Shown one piece after another: positions 25,116 through 37,507 of a DNA stretch of 64,000 nucleotides. Made by a program: the position numbers and the translations under genes. The notes beneath the pieces are model-generated. The model worked only from the letters and a program-made list of their open reading frames with translations. It searched no databases and was not told the origin of the DNA. How positions within the stretch are numbered: the first letter of the stretch is position 1; each line of letters begins with the position of its first letter. Origin of the DNA: Cornus controversa (lineage: Eukaryota > Streptophyta > Magnoliopsida > Cornales > Cornaceae); assembly GCA_026545225.1 (NCBI GenBank), contig CM048849.1:52708836-52772835 (forward strand), in the 5' to 3' direction.

Positions 25116-25689
25116 GCAACTCACATATAGAATCTTGTATACATAATTCCATGAATAACAAACAAAATCACAATTTGCCTTAACCATATATGCATAAAGT
25201 TCATAATCTTAAACTTTTAGGGAGACCAAAAAATTGAATCATATTGATCACCTTCTGATTTAATTTTATTTTTTAAGTGAAGTGTCACCACTCATTAGAA
25301 ATATAATGTTCAGATGGGTTGGTACACGTACTGCACACCAGGTGAGAAGTCTGGAGGCATAGTGTTGGATGAAGTCCAATTATCCCATACCTTTTTTCAG
25401 TGTCTCAAGATTAGGAAGAGGCAAATGTTTACTTCATCAAAATAGAGTTTTAACTATGTTTAAAGAAATGTATTGATCTTAATCCAATAAACATGAATTA
25501 TTCAATCATATTTATGTTCAACTGATCTAGCTCTTGACCTCTATATCTTACCTTACAGGATTTAGTTTTTATCGAAAGCCTTAAATTACTTCTTTAAATT
25601 AGTCTCTTGATCTATGTTTCAAATGCAAATTTAGGTGGATAGATTATTAAAAAACTAATAGCAAACAATCAGTAGAAAAAAAAAAGTCA

Positions 25690-25885
25690 AAGAAAAAAAC
25701 TCATATATAAGCCGAGATGAAATTGAATTGAATGATTGTTGATGAGAACCGAGCGAAAGTTGAGAGTCACGCTGAGAGCCTTGTTGATGACAGCCAAGAG
25801 GAAGATGAGAGCGGAGAGGAAGAATGGTGAGTCGTAGCCGAGAAGATGAGTGATTTTATAGGTGTTTAGGGCCTCATTGTACACT
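25690..25885 (-). other. Conserved Helitron leader / first-exon block
   Basis: A block with repeated GATGAGAGC/GTTGAGAG motifs is shared with 37260-37370 and 39355-39470, each time just inside the Helitron 5' side. I infer it is the leader or first exon of the RPA-like gene. Function is not established. Confidence 0.4.
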
Positions 25886-25889
25886 TTTT

Positions 25890-26597
25890 CTCGCGGGAAA
25901 GTATTTTGCTTTTTTAAATTTAGAAATTAGAAATAAAAAGAAAGGTTTAATAAAAAAGAAAAGGGTTTTGCTTGAGAAATAATTTAAATAAAAAAATAAA
26001 TTTAGAAATTAGAAATAAAAAGTAAGGGTTAATAAAAAAGGAAAGGGTTTTGCTTGGAAAATAATTTAAATAAAAATTAAATTTAAAAATTAGAAATAAA
26101 AAGAAAGGGTTAATAAAAAAGGAAAGAGTTTTGCTTAGGAAATAATTTAAATAAAAAAGTAAATTTAGAAATTAGAAATAAAAAGAAAGGGTTAATAAAA
26201 ATGGTAAGGGTTTTGCTTGGAAAATAATTTAACTAAAAAGTAAATTTAGAAATTAGAAATAAAAAGAAAGAGTTAATAAAAAAGGAAAAGGGTTTTGCTT
26301 GGGTAATTCTATTTTTTTAATTTAAAAATAAAAAAATTTAGAAATTAGAAATAAAAAGAAAGGGTTAGTAAAAAAGGAAAGGATTTTGCTTGGGTAATTC
26401 TATTTTTTTAATTTAAAAATAAAAAAATAGTATACTGAAACTAAAAAATCCCTTTTGTACTTTTAAATAATTTAAATAAAAAATGAAAGGGTAATTCTAT
26501 TTTTTTATTTTAATAATAAAAAAATAGTATACTCAAACTAAAAAACCCCTTTGTACTTTTAAATAATTTAAATAAAAAAGAAAAGGGTTTTGCTTGG
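25890..26597. repeat. Tandem repeat near the Helitron 5' side, part 1
   Basis: Roughly 80-95-bp units contain TTTTGCTTGGGAAATAATTT, AAATTTAGAAATTAGAAAT and AAAGAAAGGGTTAATAAAAA. About seven degenerate units are present, and the array resumes at 27893 after an insertion. Confidence 0.85.
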
Positions 26598-27892
26598 TGA
26601 TAAGTGTACAACTACTTGCTATTTTATATCCTAAAATAAGTTTTTAATTACTCTTTTATTTTATTTAAATGTTATTATCTTTACATTTTATGTTTTATAG
26701 TGGTTGATTTTCAAATAAGAAGAAAAGCAGCAAAAAATGGCTAAAAAGGATATATATATATATAGCCAAAGATGAATATAAGAAGAATTGTAGGAGAAAT
26801 GATATTCTGTGTAATCTATTTCACAAGAGGTCTCAAGTTCAAAACTTTGTAAAATATTTTTTACACGGCTACATCTGCAGTTCATAATTCAAATTAAAGA
26901 TATGAAGATCAAATATTAGATATTTAAATTCAAAATTTTTTATTTTGAATTTTTGTTTTTTAAATTTTATATTTTGAATTTTGTATTTAAAATTTTTCCC
27001 CACCTAAATCATTCCCTTCTAACTCTATAAATAGGGGTCTTAGGGGATGGTGAAGGGAGTTAGAAAATTGTAGAGATATTATAGAAAAAAATAGTGTAAT
27101 TGTTTTCTTGATTCAATGAAGAAAAGTAGTTTCATTTCTATTTGTTTGCTTTCTGTTGATATGTAAGCGTAAGTGTTTTTCTCAATGGAGTGATGAAGCC
27201 ACCATGGCTGAAATATAAGTAAGTTATTTTATTTTCTTGTCTAATTTTTCTTTCCAAAAGCATTCTTCTACTCTTCTATTCTGAATTTTTATTTTCTAAA
27301 ATTAGAGGGAGGATTTTTCGTATTTGTCAAATAATGATAATTCAAAGAATGCCTACCTCTATTTATCTAGCCAATGGGTATTAGATTAAGTAAAGAAATG
27401 TGTCTCTCATATATAATTTAAGTCATTTTTTTTTATTCCATATTTTCCTTCATCTTTCCAATATCTAATTGGATTTGTGAAGTGTATTGATTATTAGAGG
27501 AAAAACTAAATAAGAATATTAGAAATTTCATTTATATGGATCAATGGTGGTGAATTCTCTTTCCTTGAGATTTGTCACATCATTTGATCAAAGACATTTA
27601 GTATTAGTTTTTATTATTAAAAAAATCAGAAGTTTATTTTTAAATATTTATTTTTTCATCTCAAGAGATTTAGGTTTTGAATTTTAGACTTGTTACTGAT
27701 TCTCATTTGAGAGTGATTCGACCCTGATTACTACTGTACAATTTTTAGTAAAGTTTTTTGCAGATTTTCTTCTTATTTGAAAAACAACCCTTATAAAACA
27801 TAAAATGTAAAGATAAGAACATTTAAATAAAATAAAAGAGTAATTAAAAACTTATTTTAGGATATAAAATAGCAAGTTTTATACACTTATCC
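26598..27892 (+). mobile_element. TGATAAGTG element copy 1, with long inverted ends (fossil)
   Basis: A 1.3-kb insertion in the tandem block is flanked by the 5-mer CTTGG on both sides (26593-26597 and 27893-27897). It starts TGATAAGTGTA and ends TACACTTATCC. The outer roughly 125 bp form a near-perfect inverted repeat. Inside is a promoter-like CTCTATAAATAGGGG near 27020. There is no long open frame. Copies 2 (34568-35771) and 3 (31440-31740) share the interior. The class is unresolved: LTR-like promoter layout and TG start, but inverted termini in this copy. Confidence 0.7.
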
Positions 27893-28310
27893 CTTGGGTA
27901 ATTCTATTTTTTTTAATTTAAAAATAAAAAATGGTATACTGAAATTAAAAAATCCCTTTGTACTTTTAATAGTAGTTTTTCTCGCTGGAAAGGGTTTTGT
28001 TTTCTTAAATTTAGAAATTAGAAATAAAAAGAAAGGGTTAATAAAAAAGGAAATGGTTTTGCTTGAGCAATAATTTAAATAAAAAGTAAATTTAGAAATT
28101 AGAAATAAAAAGAAAGGATTAATAAAAAAGGAAAAGGTTTTGCTTGGGAAATAATTTAAATAAAAAAATAAATTTAGAAATTAGAAATAAAAAGAAATGA
28201 TTAATAAAAAAGGAAAGAGTTTTGCTTCGGAAATAATTAAAAAAAAAAAAAAGAGTTTTACTTGGGTAATTCTTTTTTTTTTAATTTAAAAATAAAAAAA
28301 TAGTGTACTG
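27893..28310. repeat. Tandem repeat near the Helitron 5' side, part 2
   Basis: This is the continuation of the array at 25890-26597 with the same unit, cut in two by the element at 26598-27892. Confidence 0.85.
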
Positions 28311-28403
28311 AAATTAAAAAACTCTTTTGTATTTTTAGTAGTAGTATAGATATATGGGTAAATGATTTGTATAAAAAGCATAAATGTAGCAAGGTTATGA
28401 TTT

Positions 28404-28406
<3 letters not shown>

Positions 28407-28442
<36 letters not shown>
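28407..28442. repeat. (AT)n microsatellite
   Basis: About 18 AT dinucleotides just outside the Helitron. Confidence 0.95.
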
Positions 28443-28446
<4 letters not shown>

Positions 28447-29257
28447 TTGTACATGTAATCAAATAAAATTAGAAATGTGAGAAGCTCATGGAGGTTAAAG
28501 ACGTACAACATGCATGAAAGTTAACCAAACAAATTTCTATATTAATTGACTTTGTGTTTCCGTCTAATTTCCTTTTACCTTTCTAGAGTCCCTTCAAAGT
28601 TTGTAACTCGTTTGTGGTACTCACCTTGAAGTAATAGATTGAGTTGAGGGTAGGAAACTTTAATTGATTGGCAAGTAATGATATCGAGAGAAGAAAAAGT
28701 AGCTGCTGATCCAATCAGCAAACAGACACGTACAGTTCACTCCTGAATTGATTCAAATCAAAGATTAAGGGCCTGTTTGAATGTATCCTTGAATTTTAAT
28801 AGAATTACAATGAACACGTACAAATCATTATTTTTAGAATCCCTAAAAATGATCGTCCAAGAAGCAATGCTGCTTTTTAGGCCCAAAATATTTTCAGACC
28901 AGGCTTAGGAATGTTGTTTCAAACATAGAACCGCATTACTGTTTTATTTCTAGTAGTATTACATGCACTATAATGTTCTCTCCTAATATGAAAACATCCA
29001 AGTTTTCAAAAGGAAACTATATCATATGCCTGTTACATTTACCACCAAGGGCATAGTCCAAGTGATATCACTCAAAGTTTGAGTCCTCCATGCAATAAAC
29101 AGGTGTGTGTAATAAATCAAATCAAAAATCAAATCAAATCTAATCTTTATGGCACTTAAATCCCAAACTTGCAAGTTGAGAAAGGGCCTAAATTTAGCCG
29201 GGCCGAGCTCCAACAGACATATATCAAGTTGTATTGTGTTGCAGACCCGGCTTTCGA

Positions 29258-29259
<2 letters not shown>

Positions 29260-29289
<30 letters not shown>
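29260..29289. repeat. (CT)n microsatellite
   Basis: Fifteen CT units, at the position of a shorter CT run in the duplicate at about 43604-43628. Confidence 0.95.
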
Positions 29290-29292
<3 letters not shown>

Positions 29293-30648
29293 CAAAATAT
29301 TGAAGTTTAATACAAGTATAATTGTATTATTTCTTATTATTATTATTATTAATTATGGAAAATATATACATTTATTTAAGACACAAACTAACGTGAAAAT
29401 GCGCATCTTCATCATACAAAATTTCTCAGCCTTACTTTCAGACCACAAAAGCCTTTCTCTTGTTTGGACCTCTCGGAATTGCAGATCGATCTGTAGCCCA
29501 TCAAATCAGTAAATGGGCCTTGCAATCAAAGCAGGGTGATAAGCACAGGCCATATGGCCCAATTGGCTCCTAGGGGCCCTTTGTTTTCTGTTCTACTTCT
29601 CCTTTGTATTTTATAGTATTATAAACAAGAAAACAAACATGAATGAAGACAATAGAATGAACATGCCACTCTCGTGAATTCACATGGATGAGAACATACC
29701 CACGCGCGCCGTACTGCTACAATCTGATATGGGGTTGTGGACAAACTCCTTCGTTTTCTCGTTTCAAGAATATATATATATATAATATCCACACGTAGTT
29801 TTCGAAGTAATATATGCCTTATGCAAGGGAATTATTAAAAAGCGGTGAGGTCAAATTTTAGAAAACTTTTCTCTTAACTTTCATTTATTGGTAACCCTTT
29901 TTTAAAAGTTTACAATTCTTCGAAGATTACTTATTAGATGGTCTAGTATTATGTGATCCGGGGCTAATCATTAATTATATTCAAGTAAATGTGTTAGTTT
30001 TATTTAATTTTTTTATTTACGTATCAACTAGTGATTAGTCAAGACGACATGGTACAAGACGGTGTAATAATTTTTTTAAATTCCTTTTCTCATATGTTGA
30101 GACGTGAAAAAAGATAAGGAAAAGTATAATATAATTTATGAAATCACTATAATTCTCTTTGTTGTTGTTGATTAAAATGTTGTTGGATATTGTTTCCTCT
30201 TTGATTAAAATATTCTTGGATATGGTTCATATTTTGATTTTTTTTCTCAAGAAGTAACTGTAATGATATAAATGCATTAAATTGTATAAGTCATTATACA
30301 GCTAATTTATGATCGAAAAACCCAAACTCAACACAACTTGTTGCATGTGATAATTATATTTTTTTTATATATAAAAGAAGAAAAACTAATGATTTATTAA
30401 TTCGTGAACTCAACAAATAAAACAAGCGGCGATCCAATTCAGCTAAAATGCATGTATAGAAAAGTGAGTCGGTGGTATGATAGGTGTTTTCTTGTGCGTG
30501 TTTCAAAACAAAGTTAGTTGATAGGGAAGATATATACAACATATCCCTATCTTGTTCGGATACGCTTGATTTTTTTCTTTCTAATCTAGGCGAAATCCAG
30601 TCCAAATGCATCCCAGTTTTCGTTGGATGCTATTTTCATATGGTGTAG

Positions 30649-30650
<2 letters not shown>

Positions 30651-30706
<56 letters not shown>

Positions 30707-30711
30707 GTATG
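30651..30711. repeat. (AT)n microsatellite
   Basis: About 30 AT units with two GT interruptions. Confidence 0.95.
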
Positions 30712-31439
30712 TTAGAATAAATGTAATTGTATAAATGTCTTATTGGAGTTGACGAGATACCTCAAGTTCAACATTGGTAGAATATTTTAGACGATTAAAA
30801 ACCGTATGCAACGATTGTTCTAACCTTCCAGTACTACAAGTGATGATGTTAGGGTTAGGATGTTAGTTTGGATATTGGAAGGGCTTTGCTTGGTAGGTTG
30901 GTTTTGATGGAACCGTGAATATTTATAGCACACTTTGATTCAAATGATTCTAGAGTTAACAATTTTTCATTTTTCTTACATTTTAGATATTTGTACACAT
31001 TTTTAACATATTTTTTACCTGTGATTTGTCTAAAATATATATATATATATATATATCTGGATTTTACTAATCCTAAATAATATGTCTAAGTGAAAATTAA
31101 AATATTTATATAGACGTAATGAAGTGACCGACACTGATAACCATTGTGCACAAAAATCTCCTTTTGACGGCATCCTAGATGACAAAAATTTGTGTCGTCA
31201 AACAAAGAGTTTCCGTCGTACTAAAGCTAGAGTTTGACTCAAAACTAATAAAAAGATACTCTAAAATATCCTTACCCACCCATATTTAATATCTTTTAAA
31301 GGTAAATGTAATTGTATAAACCCATATTAAATATCTTTTAAAGGTAAATGTAATTGTATAAACCCATATTTAATATCTTTTAAAGGCAAATGTAATTGTA
31401 TAAATGTATCATTCTATTGACCGAATAACCGCTGTCTCA

Positions 31440-31740
31440 ACTTGTTATATGTCATAAAGTATTTATTAATAGTTCTTATTATTAAAAAATTTAAAAGTTT
31501 AATTTTTTTAAATATTTATTTTTCATTTCAAAATATTGTAGTTTTGAATTTGAGACTTATCACTTATTACTGATTCTCATTTGAAAGTGGTTCGACCAAT
31601 CGACCCTGCTTATTACTATACAGTTTTTATTAAAGTTTTTGCAAGTTTTATTTTTGTACAAAGTATAGAGAAGCAACGACATCCATCCACTATTTTACAC
31701 TCGTTAGTACCACTTTTTCAAAATTCCAAGGAAAAGAAAA
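31440..31740 (+). mobile_element. TGATAAGTG element copy 3, fragment (fossil)
   Basis: The piece shares TTACTGATTCTCATTTGA, GGTTCGACC, TTTTTATTAAAGTTTTTGCA and CATCCACTATTTTACA with copies 1 and 2. Only the 3' portion is present. Confidence 0.6.
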
Positions 31741-31779
31741 ACACTATCACTTTTCTATTTTCGTTATAGTAGTAGTAGT

Positions 31780-32060
31780 ATCGATATATTATTCAAAGTT
31801 CCAAGCTTTCACTATTTTCACTATAGACATATATATACACACACACATATATATATGTACATACATATATATTGTAGTAATTGAAATAATATTATACTAA
31901 CATGAAACTCAAGTGTTTCATTAGTTCCGGATAGTTTATTCTCACTATTTTGTTATAGTCACTATTTTGACTATACACACATATATATATATACATATAT
32001 TGTAATAATTGAAATAATATATACTGACATGAAACTCAAGTGTTTCAAGTCTCTAAGTGA
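31780..32060. repeat. Local duplication of about 130 bp
   Basis: Two similar pieces each carry an AT/AC-rich run, then TTGAAATAATAT, then CATGAAACTCAAGTGTTTCA. Confidence 0.7.
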
Positions 32061-33944
32061 TGTGGGATAGTCCTGAATATATAATCTTTTCTCATGTCGA
32101 GATATATGACTAGAAAATGTCTAGTTTAGGTAAATACGAACTCTTTGAGAATGAAACAAAGAGCCTCAAAAATAATTAATAACCAAAGAGCTCTAACCTA
32201 AGTTTATGCCATTCTCACCGATTAATCTACAAAAAAAAATCACAAAATGAAAGTTAAGATCTTATACCAATTAAAAGAGTAACAAAAATAATTGCTGACT
32301 TGAAGCATCAAATTTCACTATTTTTTTTTTTTTTTTTTTTTTGCAATATGAAAAACAAAGTTCTTTCATTAAACACTAACTCTCTTTTTCTTTTTTCTTT
32401 TTTGTTATAGTGACAAATACTATCTTCAGCACATATTCTTGAAAGAATTAAAAAGAATTTAGTAAAAAGACTATCTAATATCAAAAGCAACTGATATCAT
32501 TGAACTTAAAAATAAAGCATAATAGAATTTTATCTTATGGTAGACCTCTTTAGTTCCTTTGTACTCCTCTTGATATAAATTCATGTTGTCCATAAATGAT
32601 TTATACATTTGATCATTATTTCGGATAATTGATAGTGTTTAAGAGTATATTAACAGTTGATAATTTTTAGGAGTGGCAAAAGAATTTTAATATAACTAAA
32701 TGATTTACTAGTACTTTATTTAATAGAAGACAATAGAATTAGTAGTAATTTTTGTTTGGTAAATTATTTATATATATATATTAAACTCTTTTTATTTTAT
32801 CTTTCTTTTACCAATCTGATTTTATTTTAATATAATTCTCATATTTCTAATAAAATGTGTTGTTACGAGTGAGAAATCCAATAAAAAAAGATTTCTAATA
32901 CAATTGGCAACTTTCTTTATATATATTATTCTCATACTTCAAATAAAATGTGTTATTAAGAGTGAGAAATCCAATAAAAAAATAATTATAATACAATTAG
33001 TAACTTTCTATATATATATATATATATTTGTTTGGTAGTTTTTTTTATTACGTTTTATATAAATATATATATATATTAAACTCTTTTTTTTTCTTTTACC
33101 AATCTGATTTTATTTTAATATAATTCTCATACTTCCAATAAAATGTGTTGTTAAGAGTGAAAAATCTAATAAAAAAAGAATTCTAATACAATTGGTAACT
33201 TTCTTTATATATATTAAAGAGGTAAAAAAAACACGTGTGCATATATAATTTATGTGTCTATTTTTTTAATTAAAAAAAGTGTACTGAAACTTAAAAACCT
33301 CTTTGTACTTTTAATAGTAGTATAAAATATATAGATATAGAATTTTTTTGCTAATTTTTTTATTACTTTTTTTTTATATATCTATTAAACTCTTTTTTTT
33401 TCTTTTACCAATCTGATTTTATTTTAATAAAATTCTAATAATTCCAATAAAATGTGTTGTTAAGAGTGAGAAATTCAATAAAAAAGAATTATAATACAAT
33501 TAGTAACTTTCTATATATATATTATACTCTTTTTCTTCTTTTACCAATCTGATTTTATTTTAATATAATTCTCATACTTCCAATAAAATGTGTTGTTAAG
33601 AGTGAAAAATCTAATAAAAAAAGAATTCTAATTCAAATGGTAACTTTCTTTATATATATTAAAGAGGTAAAAAAAAGAAGAGAAAAAAACGTGTGTTTAT
33701 ATAATTTATGTGTCTATTTTTTTAATAAAAAGTGTACTGAAACTTAAAAAACTATTTGTACTTTTAATATATAGTAATATAGAATATATAAGAATTTTTT
33801 TGGTAATTTTTTTATTATGTTTTTTTATATATCTATTAAACTCTTTTTTTTTTCTTTTACCAATGTGATATTATTTTAATAAAATTCTCATACTTCCAAT
33901 AAAATGTGTTGCTAAGAGTGAAAAATCCATATAAAAAAAGAATT

Positions 33945-34185
33945 CTAAAGGTGAGATGAATATACAACATTGAGAAGGGTAGAACACATACATGGGACGA
34001 ATAATCGAATATCCTAGGGGGAAAAACCATATGGATAGAGGTCTCGGCCTCCAAAATCGGAGTGAGAACAACTGGAAGAGAATCAATAGCGGCAATCAAC
34101 CCTATTGGGTGGCAACAACCAACATATAACCAATAGCGAAAACTCAAAAATCCATGGTTTCCCGATAGAACCCTATTTCGTGTAT
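33945..34185. other. Compositionally foreign 240-bp island
   Basis: Inside the low-complexity array lies complex sequence of about 40% GC, including CCTAGGGGGAAAAACC and GGTCTCGGCCTCC, with a minus-strand open frame of 96 codons. The text looks organellar or like a gene fragment, but I could not assign it to a plastid or mitochondrial gene from memory. Confidence 0.35.
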
Positions 34186-34567
34186 ATATATATATTTGTT
34201 TGGTAGTTTTTTTATTACGTTTTTTTATATATATCTTAAAATCTTTTTTTTCTTTTACTAATCTGATTTTATTTTAATATAATTCTCATACTTGCAATAA
34301 AATATGTTGTTGAGAGTGAGAAATCTAATAAAAAAGAATTATAATACAATTGCTAACTTTTTTTTTACCAATCTGATTTTATTTTAATATAATTCTCATA
34401 CTTACAATAAAATGAGTTGTTGAGAGTGAGAAATCCAATAAAAAAAGAATTCTAATATAATTGGTAACTTTCTTTATATATATTAAAGAGGTAAGAAAAA
34501 GAGAGAAAAATGTGTGCTTATATAATTTATGTATCTATTTTTTTAATATATAAAAAAAAAGTGTAAT

Positions 34568-35771
34568 GAATGTATAATAGTGGATGTTTGTCGTTATTTT
34601 TCTACACTTCGTACAAAAATAATAAAATTTACAAAAACTTTACTAAAAATTGTATAGTAGTAAGTAAGGTCGAACCACTCTCAAGTGAGAATCAGTAACA
34701 AGTCTAAAATTCAAAACCTAAATCTCTTAAGATGAAAAATAACCTTCTGATTTTCTTTTATAATAAAAACTAATACTAAATGTCTTAGATCAAATGATGA
34801 GACAAATCTCAAGGAAATAGAATTCACCACTATGGATCTATATAAATAATTTTTTTACTATTCTTATATAGTTTTTCCTCCAATAATCAATACATTTCAC
34901 CAATCCAATTAGAACTTGGAAAGATGAAGGAAAATATAGAATAAAAAAGAATGACTTGATTATATATGAGAGAGACATTTCTTTACTTAATCTGATACCC
35001 ATTAGCTGGGTAAACAGAGGTAGGCATTCTTCGAATTACCGTTATTTGGCAAACACGAAGAATCGTCCCTCTAATTTTAGAAAATAAAATTCAGAATAGA
35101 AGAGTAGAAGAATGCCCTTGAGAGAAAAAATTAGATAAGAAAATAAAATAACTTACTTATATTTCAGCCATGGTGGCTTCATCACTCCCTTGAGAAGGAT
35201 GCTTACGCTTGCATATCAACAAAAAATAAACAAATATAAATGAAACTACTATTCTTCATTGAATCAAGAAAACAATTACACTATTTTTTTTCTATAATTT
35301 ATCTACAATTTTCTAACTCCTTTCACCATCCCCTAAAACCTCTTATTTATAGAGTTAGAAGGGAATGGTTTAGGTGGAAAAAAAATTAAATACAAAATAC
35401 AAAATTCAAAATACAAAAAACAAAAATTCAAAATAAAAAATTTTGAATTTAAATATTTAATATTTGATCTCCATATCTTTAATTTGAATTCTGAACTGCA
35501 GATGTAGCCGTGCAAAAAGTATTTTGTAAAGTTTTGAACTTGAGATCTCTTGTGAAGTAGATTGCACAGAATACCATATCTCATACAATTTTTTTTATGT
35601 TCATATTTGGCTATATATATCCTTTATAGCCCCTTTTTGCTATTTTTCTTCTTATTTGGAAATCAGTCCCTGTAAAACATAAAATGCAAAGATAAGAACA
35701 TTTAAATAAAGTAAAATAATAATTAAAGACTTATTTTGAGATATAAAATAGCAAGTTTTGTTCACTTATCA
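34568..35771 (-). mobile_element. TGATAAGTG element copy 2 (fossil)
   Basis: This is the same family as 26598-27892 in the opposite orientation. It starts TGATAAGTGAACAAAAC at 35771 on the minus strand, and its other end reads ACATTC at 34568. The flanks (minus strand AATAC and ATTAC) fit a 5-bp target duplication with one mismatch. Unlike copy 1, its ends are not inverted repeats of each other. It disrupts a Helitron 5'-end module, so it is younger than that module. Confidence 0.65.
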
Positions 35772-36109
35772 GTATTGAAACTTAAAAAACTCTTTGTACT
35801 TTTAATATTACGTTTTTTTATATATCTATTAAACTTTTTTTTTAATTTTTTGCTAATCTAATTTTATTTTAATAAAATTTTCATACTTCTAATAAAATGT
35901 GTTGTTAAGAGTGAGAAATCCAATAAAAAAAGAATTCTAATACTATTGGTAACTTTATTTATATATATCAAAGAGGTAAAAAAAAAAGAGAGAGAGAGAG
36001 AAAATGTGTGCTTATATAATTTATGTGTCTATTTTTTTAATAAAAAAAAGTGTACTAAAACTTAAAAAATCCTTTGTACTTTTAATAGAGTATAGATAGA
36101 TATTTATTT

Positions 36110-36880
36110 ATTCATCAATTTCAATACCCAAATTTCAAATCATAAATATATAACCAAACAACCCTAATTTCAAATTAAAAACCACTAAATTACATGTATA
36201 AAAATTATGTTTTAATTAGTTTAATTTGTTTATGGCTTAAGTTTATTTATTTAAATTTTAGTGAAAATAACAGTATACTTTATTTGATTAATGAAACCAT
36301 AATTTACAACCCAAATAAACAAAAATCTTTATTTTCTGAGCTTTAGATATTAGAGGCCTTAGATGGGTTATATTTTTATATTCTAAAAACCAAGAAAATA
36401 AACTTTTGATTTGAAACTTACTAATTTTTCTTTTATTTTTTTCCACTTTTCTTGACAACTAAAATAAAAATTAGCTATGTATATTCATTAATTTCAATAC
36501 CCAAATTTAAGATCATATATATATAATCAAACAACTCTAATTAAAAAACCCTAATTCCAGTTTTGAAACCCTCTTTGAAAAACCCTAAAAACCCCTAAAT
36601 TACATGCATAAAAATTATGTTTTAAATTTCAGATCATATTTATGTTTATAAAAAAACAACCTTAATTGAAAACCCTAATTTCAAATTGAAAGCAAATCTT
36701 TAACCCTGATTGAGTGAGAAAAAATTATTACATAATTACTCATATAAATAAATTATACAATCAACTTGAATTTTTGAAAAAATATATATTAAATTTTGAT
36801 CATTTAGTTTTATAATAATTCTAATAATATTAAAATATTAAATTTTGGTTGCTTTCTACTCGCATGATTTATGCAAGTTC
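36110..36880. repeat. Degenerate direct repeats, no gene
   Basis: Two related stretches (about 36114-36215 and 36485-36620) share ATTAATTTCAATACCCAAATTT and AAATTACATG.ATAAAAATTATG. The rest is AT-rich, and the open frames are low complexity. Confidence 0.5.
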
Positions 36881-36899
36881 ATCTAACATCTCACATCTC

Positions 36900-37507
36900 T
36901 TCTTTGGACTCCTATTAAAGTGAAATCAGGTAATCGACCTACTTTGAGAAATTATTGGAATTGCATCTCTCTCAATTTTTTTTCTCTTTCAAATTACTTT
37001 TTTCTCTTTGTTTATACATCTAATCACATGAACAAATATAAAATAAAAAGCCTACTTGGGAAAAAATTAAAGAAAATAAATAATAAAAACGAAAAGAAAA
37101 AGAAAAGATTTGCAATAGTTAAATAGCATGAAAAGAGAGAAATTCATGGATAATAAATAGCATAGAACATCTAATCACATGAACAAACATACAAGAAAAA
37201 ATCCTACTTGGAGAAAAAATTAAAGAAAATAAATAATAAAAAATAAAAAAAAGAAACTTACATGAGAGTTGATGTGAGTTGAGAGGAAATCGAATTGGAA
37301 TGTCAGTTGATGAGAGTCGAGAGCAAGAATCACTTAATGATGAGAGCCGTGTTTGTGTTTGTTATTTTAGGAGTTTTAGGGTTGGGTTTATGTTATAACT
37401 CTATTTTATATTTAAAAATAAAAATAAATAAATAATATAATTACATTATAAATAAAAACAGTGTACTGTACTGAAACTTAAAAATTCCTTTGTACTTTTA
37501 ATAATAA
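36900..37507 (-). mobile_element. Helitron 5'-side remnant abutting the next Helitron
   Basis: The stretch aligns with 39090-39650: shared blocks ACATGAACAAATATA, AAGCCTACTTGGGA, GAGAGTTGATGTGAGTTGAG and the terminal GTACTGAAACTTAAAAA module. It stops at TTTTAATAATAA, directly against the CTAG end of the Helitron at 37508. Confidence 0.65.

Larger units (their letters stand above)
21575..28350 (-). mobile_element. Helitron with RPA-like gene, no helicase seen
   Basis: Read on the minus strand, the element starts TCTATACTACTACTAAAAATAC at 28350 and ends in CTAG at 21575, just before a host T. An A/T insertion site, a 5' TC and a 3' CTRR are the Helitron signature. The 3' hairpin is degenerate here but is intact in the sister copy at 37508. 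The contents in minus-strand order are: a tandem-repeat block (28310-25890) broken by a terminal-repeat element, a probable first exon or leader (about 25890-25690), an LTR fossil, and a decayed RPA70-like gene (23440-22150). I see no Rep/helicase domain, so it is non-autonomous. Confidence 0.8.
28690..31400 (+). repeat. Segmental duplicate A: PYL downstream flank
   Basis: From about 28690 to at least 30620 the sequence aligns, in the same orientation and order, with 43260-44880, the DNA downstream of the PYL gene. Shared landmarks are AATCAGCAAACAGACAC, AAGAAGCAATGCTGCT, ATTGTGTTGCAG next to a CT run, AAAATGCGCATCTTCATCAT, CAGACCACAAAAGCCTTT and TGGGCCTTGCAATC. Indels and substitutions are common, so the duplication is not recent. 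No PYL coding sequence lies upstream of this copy; the Helitron ends at 28350 instead. Three 42-bp repeats with AAATGTAATTGTATAAA at about 31275-31405 echo 44575-44600. Confidence 0.88.
32750..36096 (-). repeat. Array of Helitron 5'-end modules
   Basis: About eight degenerate copies of a module appear, each with CCAATCTGATTTTATTTTAA, AATAAAATGTGTTGTTAAGA, GGTAACTTTCTTTATATA and, in several, GTGTACTGAAACTTAAAAA then TTTGTACTTTTAATAG. Module starts lie near 32811, 33099, 33408, 33543, 33860, 34257, 34368 and 35852. Read on the minus strand the last motif is the Helitron 5' end, and at 36096 it is complete (TCTATACTC). An island (33945-34185) and a terminal-repeat element (34568-35771) are inserted. 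No gene. Confidence 0.75.

Noticed and set aside
29022-29512. Frames in the duplicated flank at 29.0-29.5 kb and their partners at 43766-44056
   Set aside because: The duplicated copies do not keep the frame, and one includes a translated CT repeat.
31150-31230. Motif with TTTGACGGCATCC and GTGTCGTCAAAC resembling CACTA subterminal repeats
   Set aside because: No CACTA terminus or second end could be found; too little to call an element.
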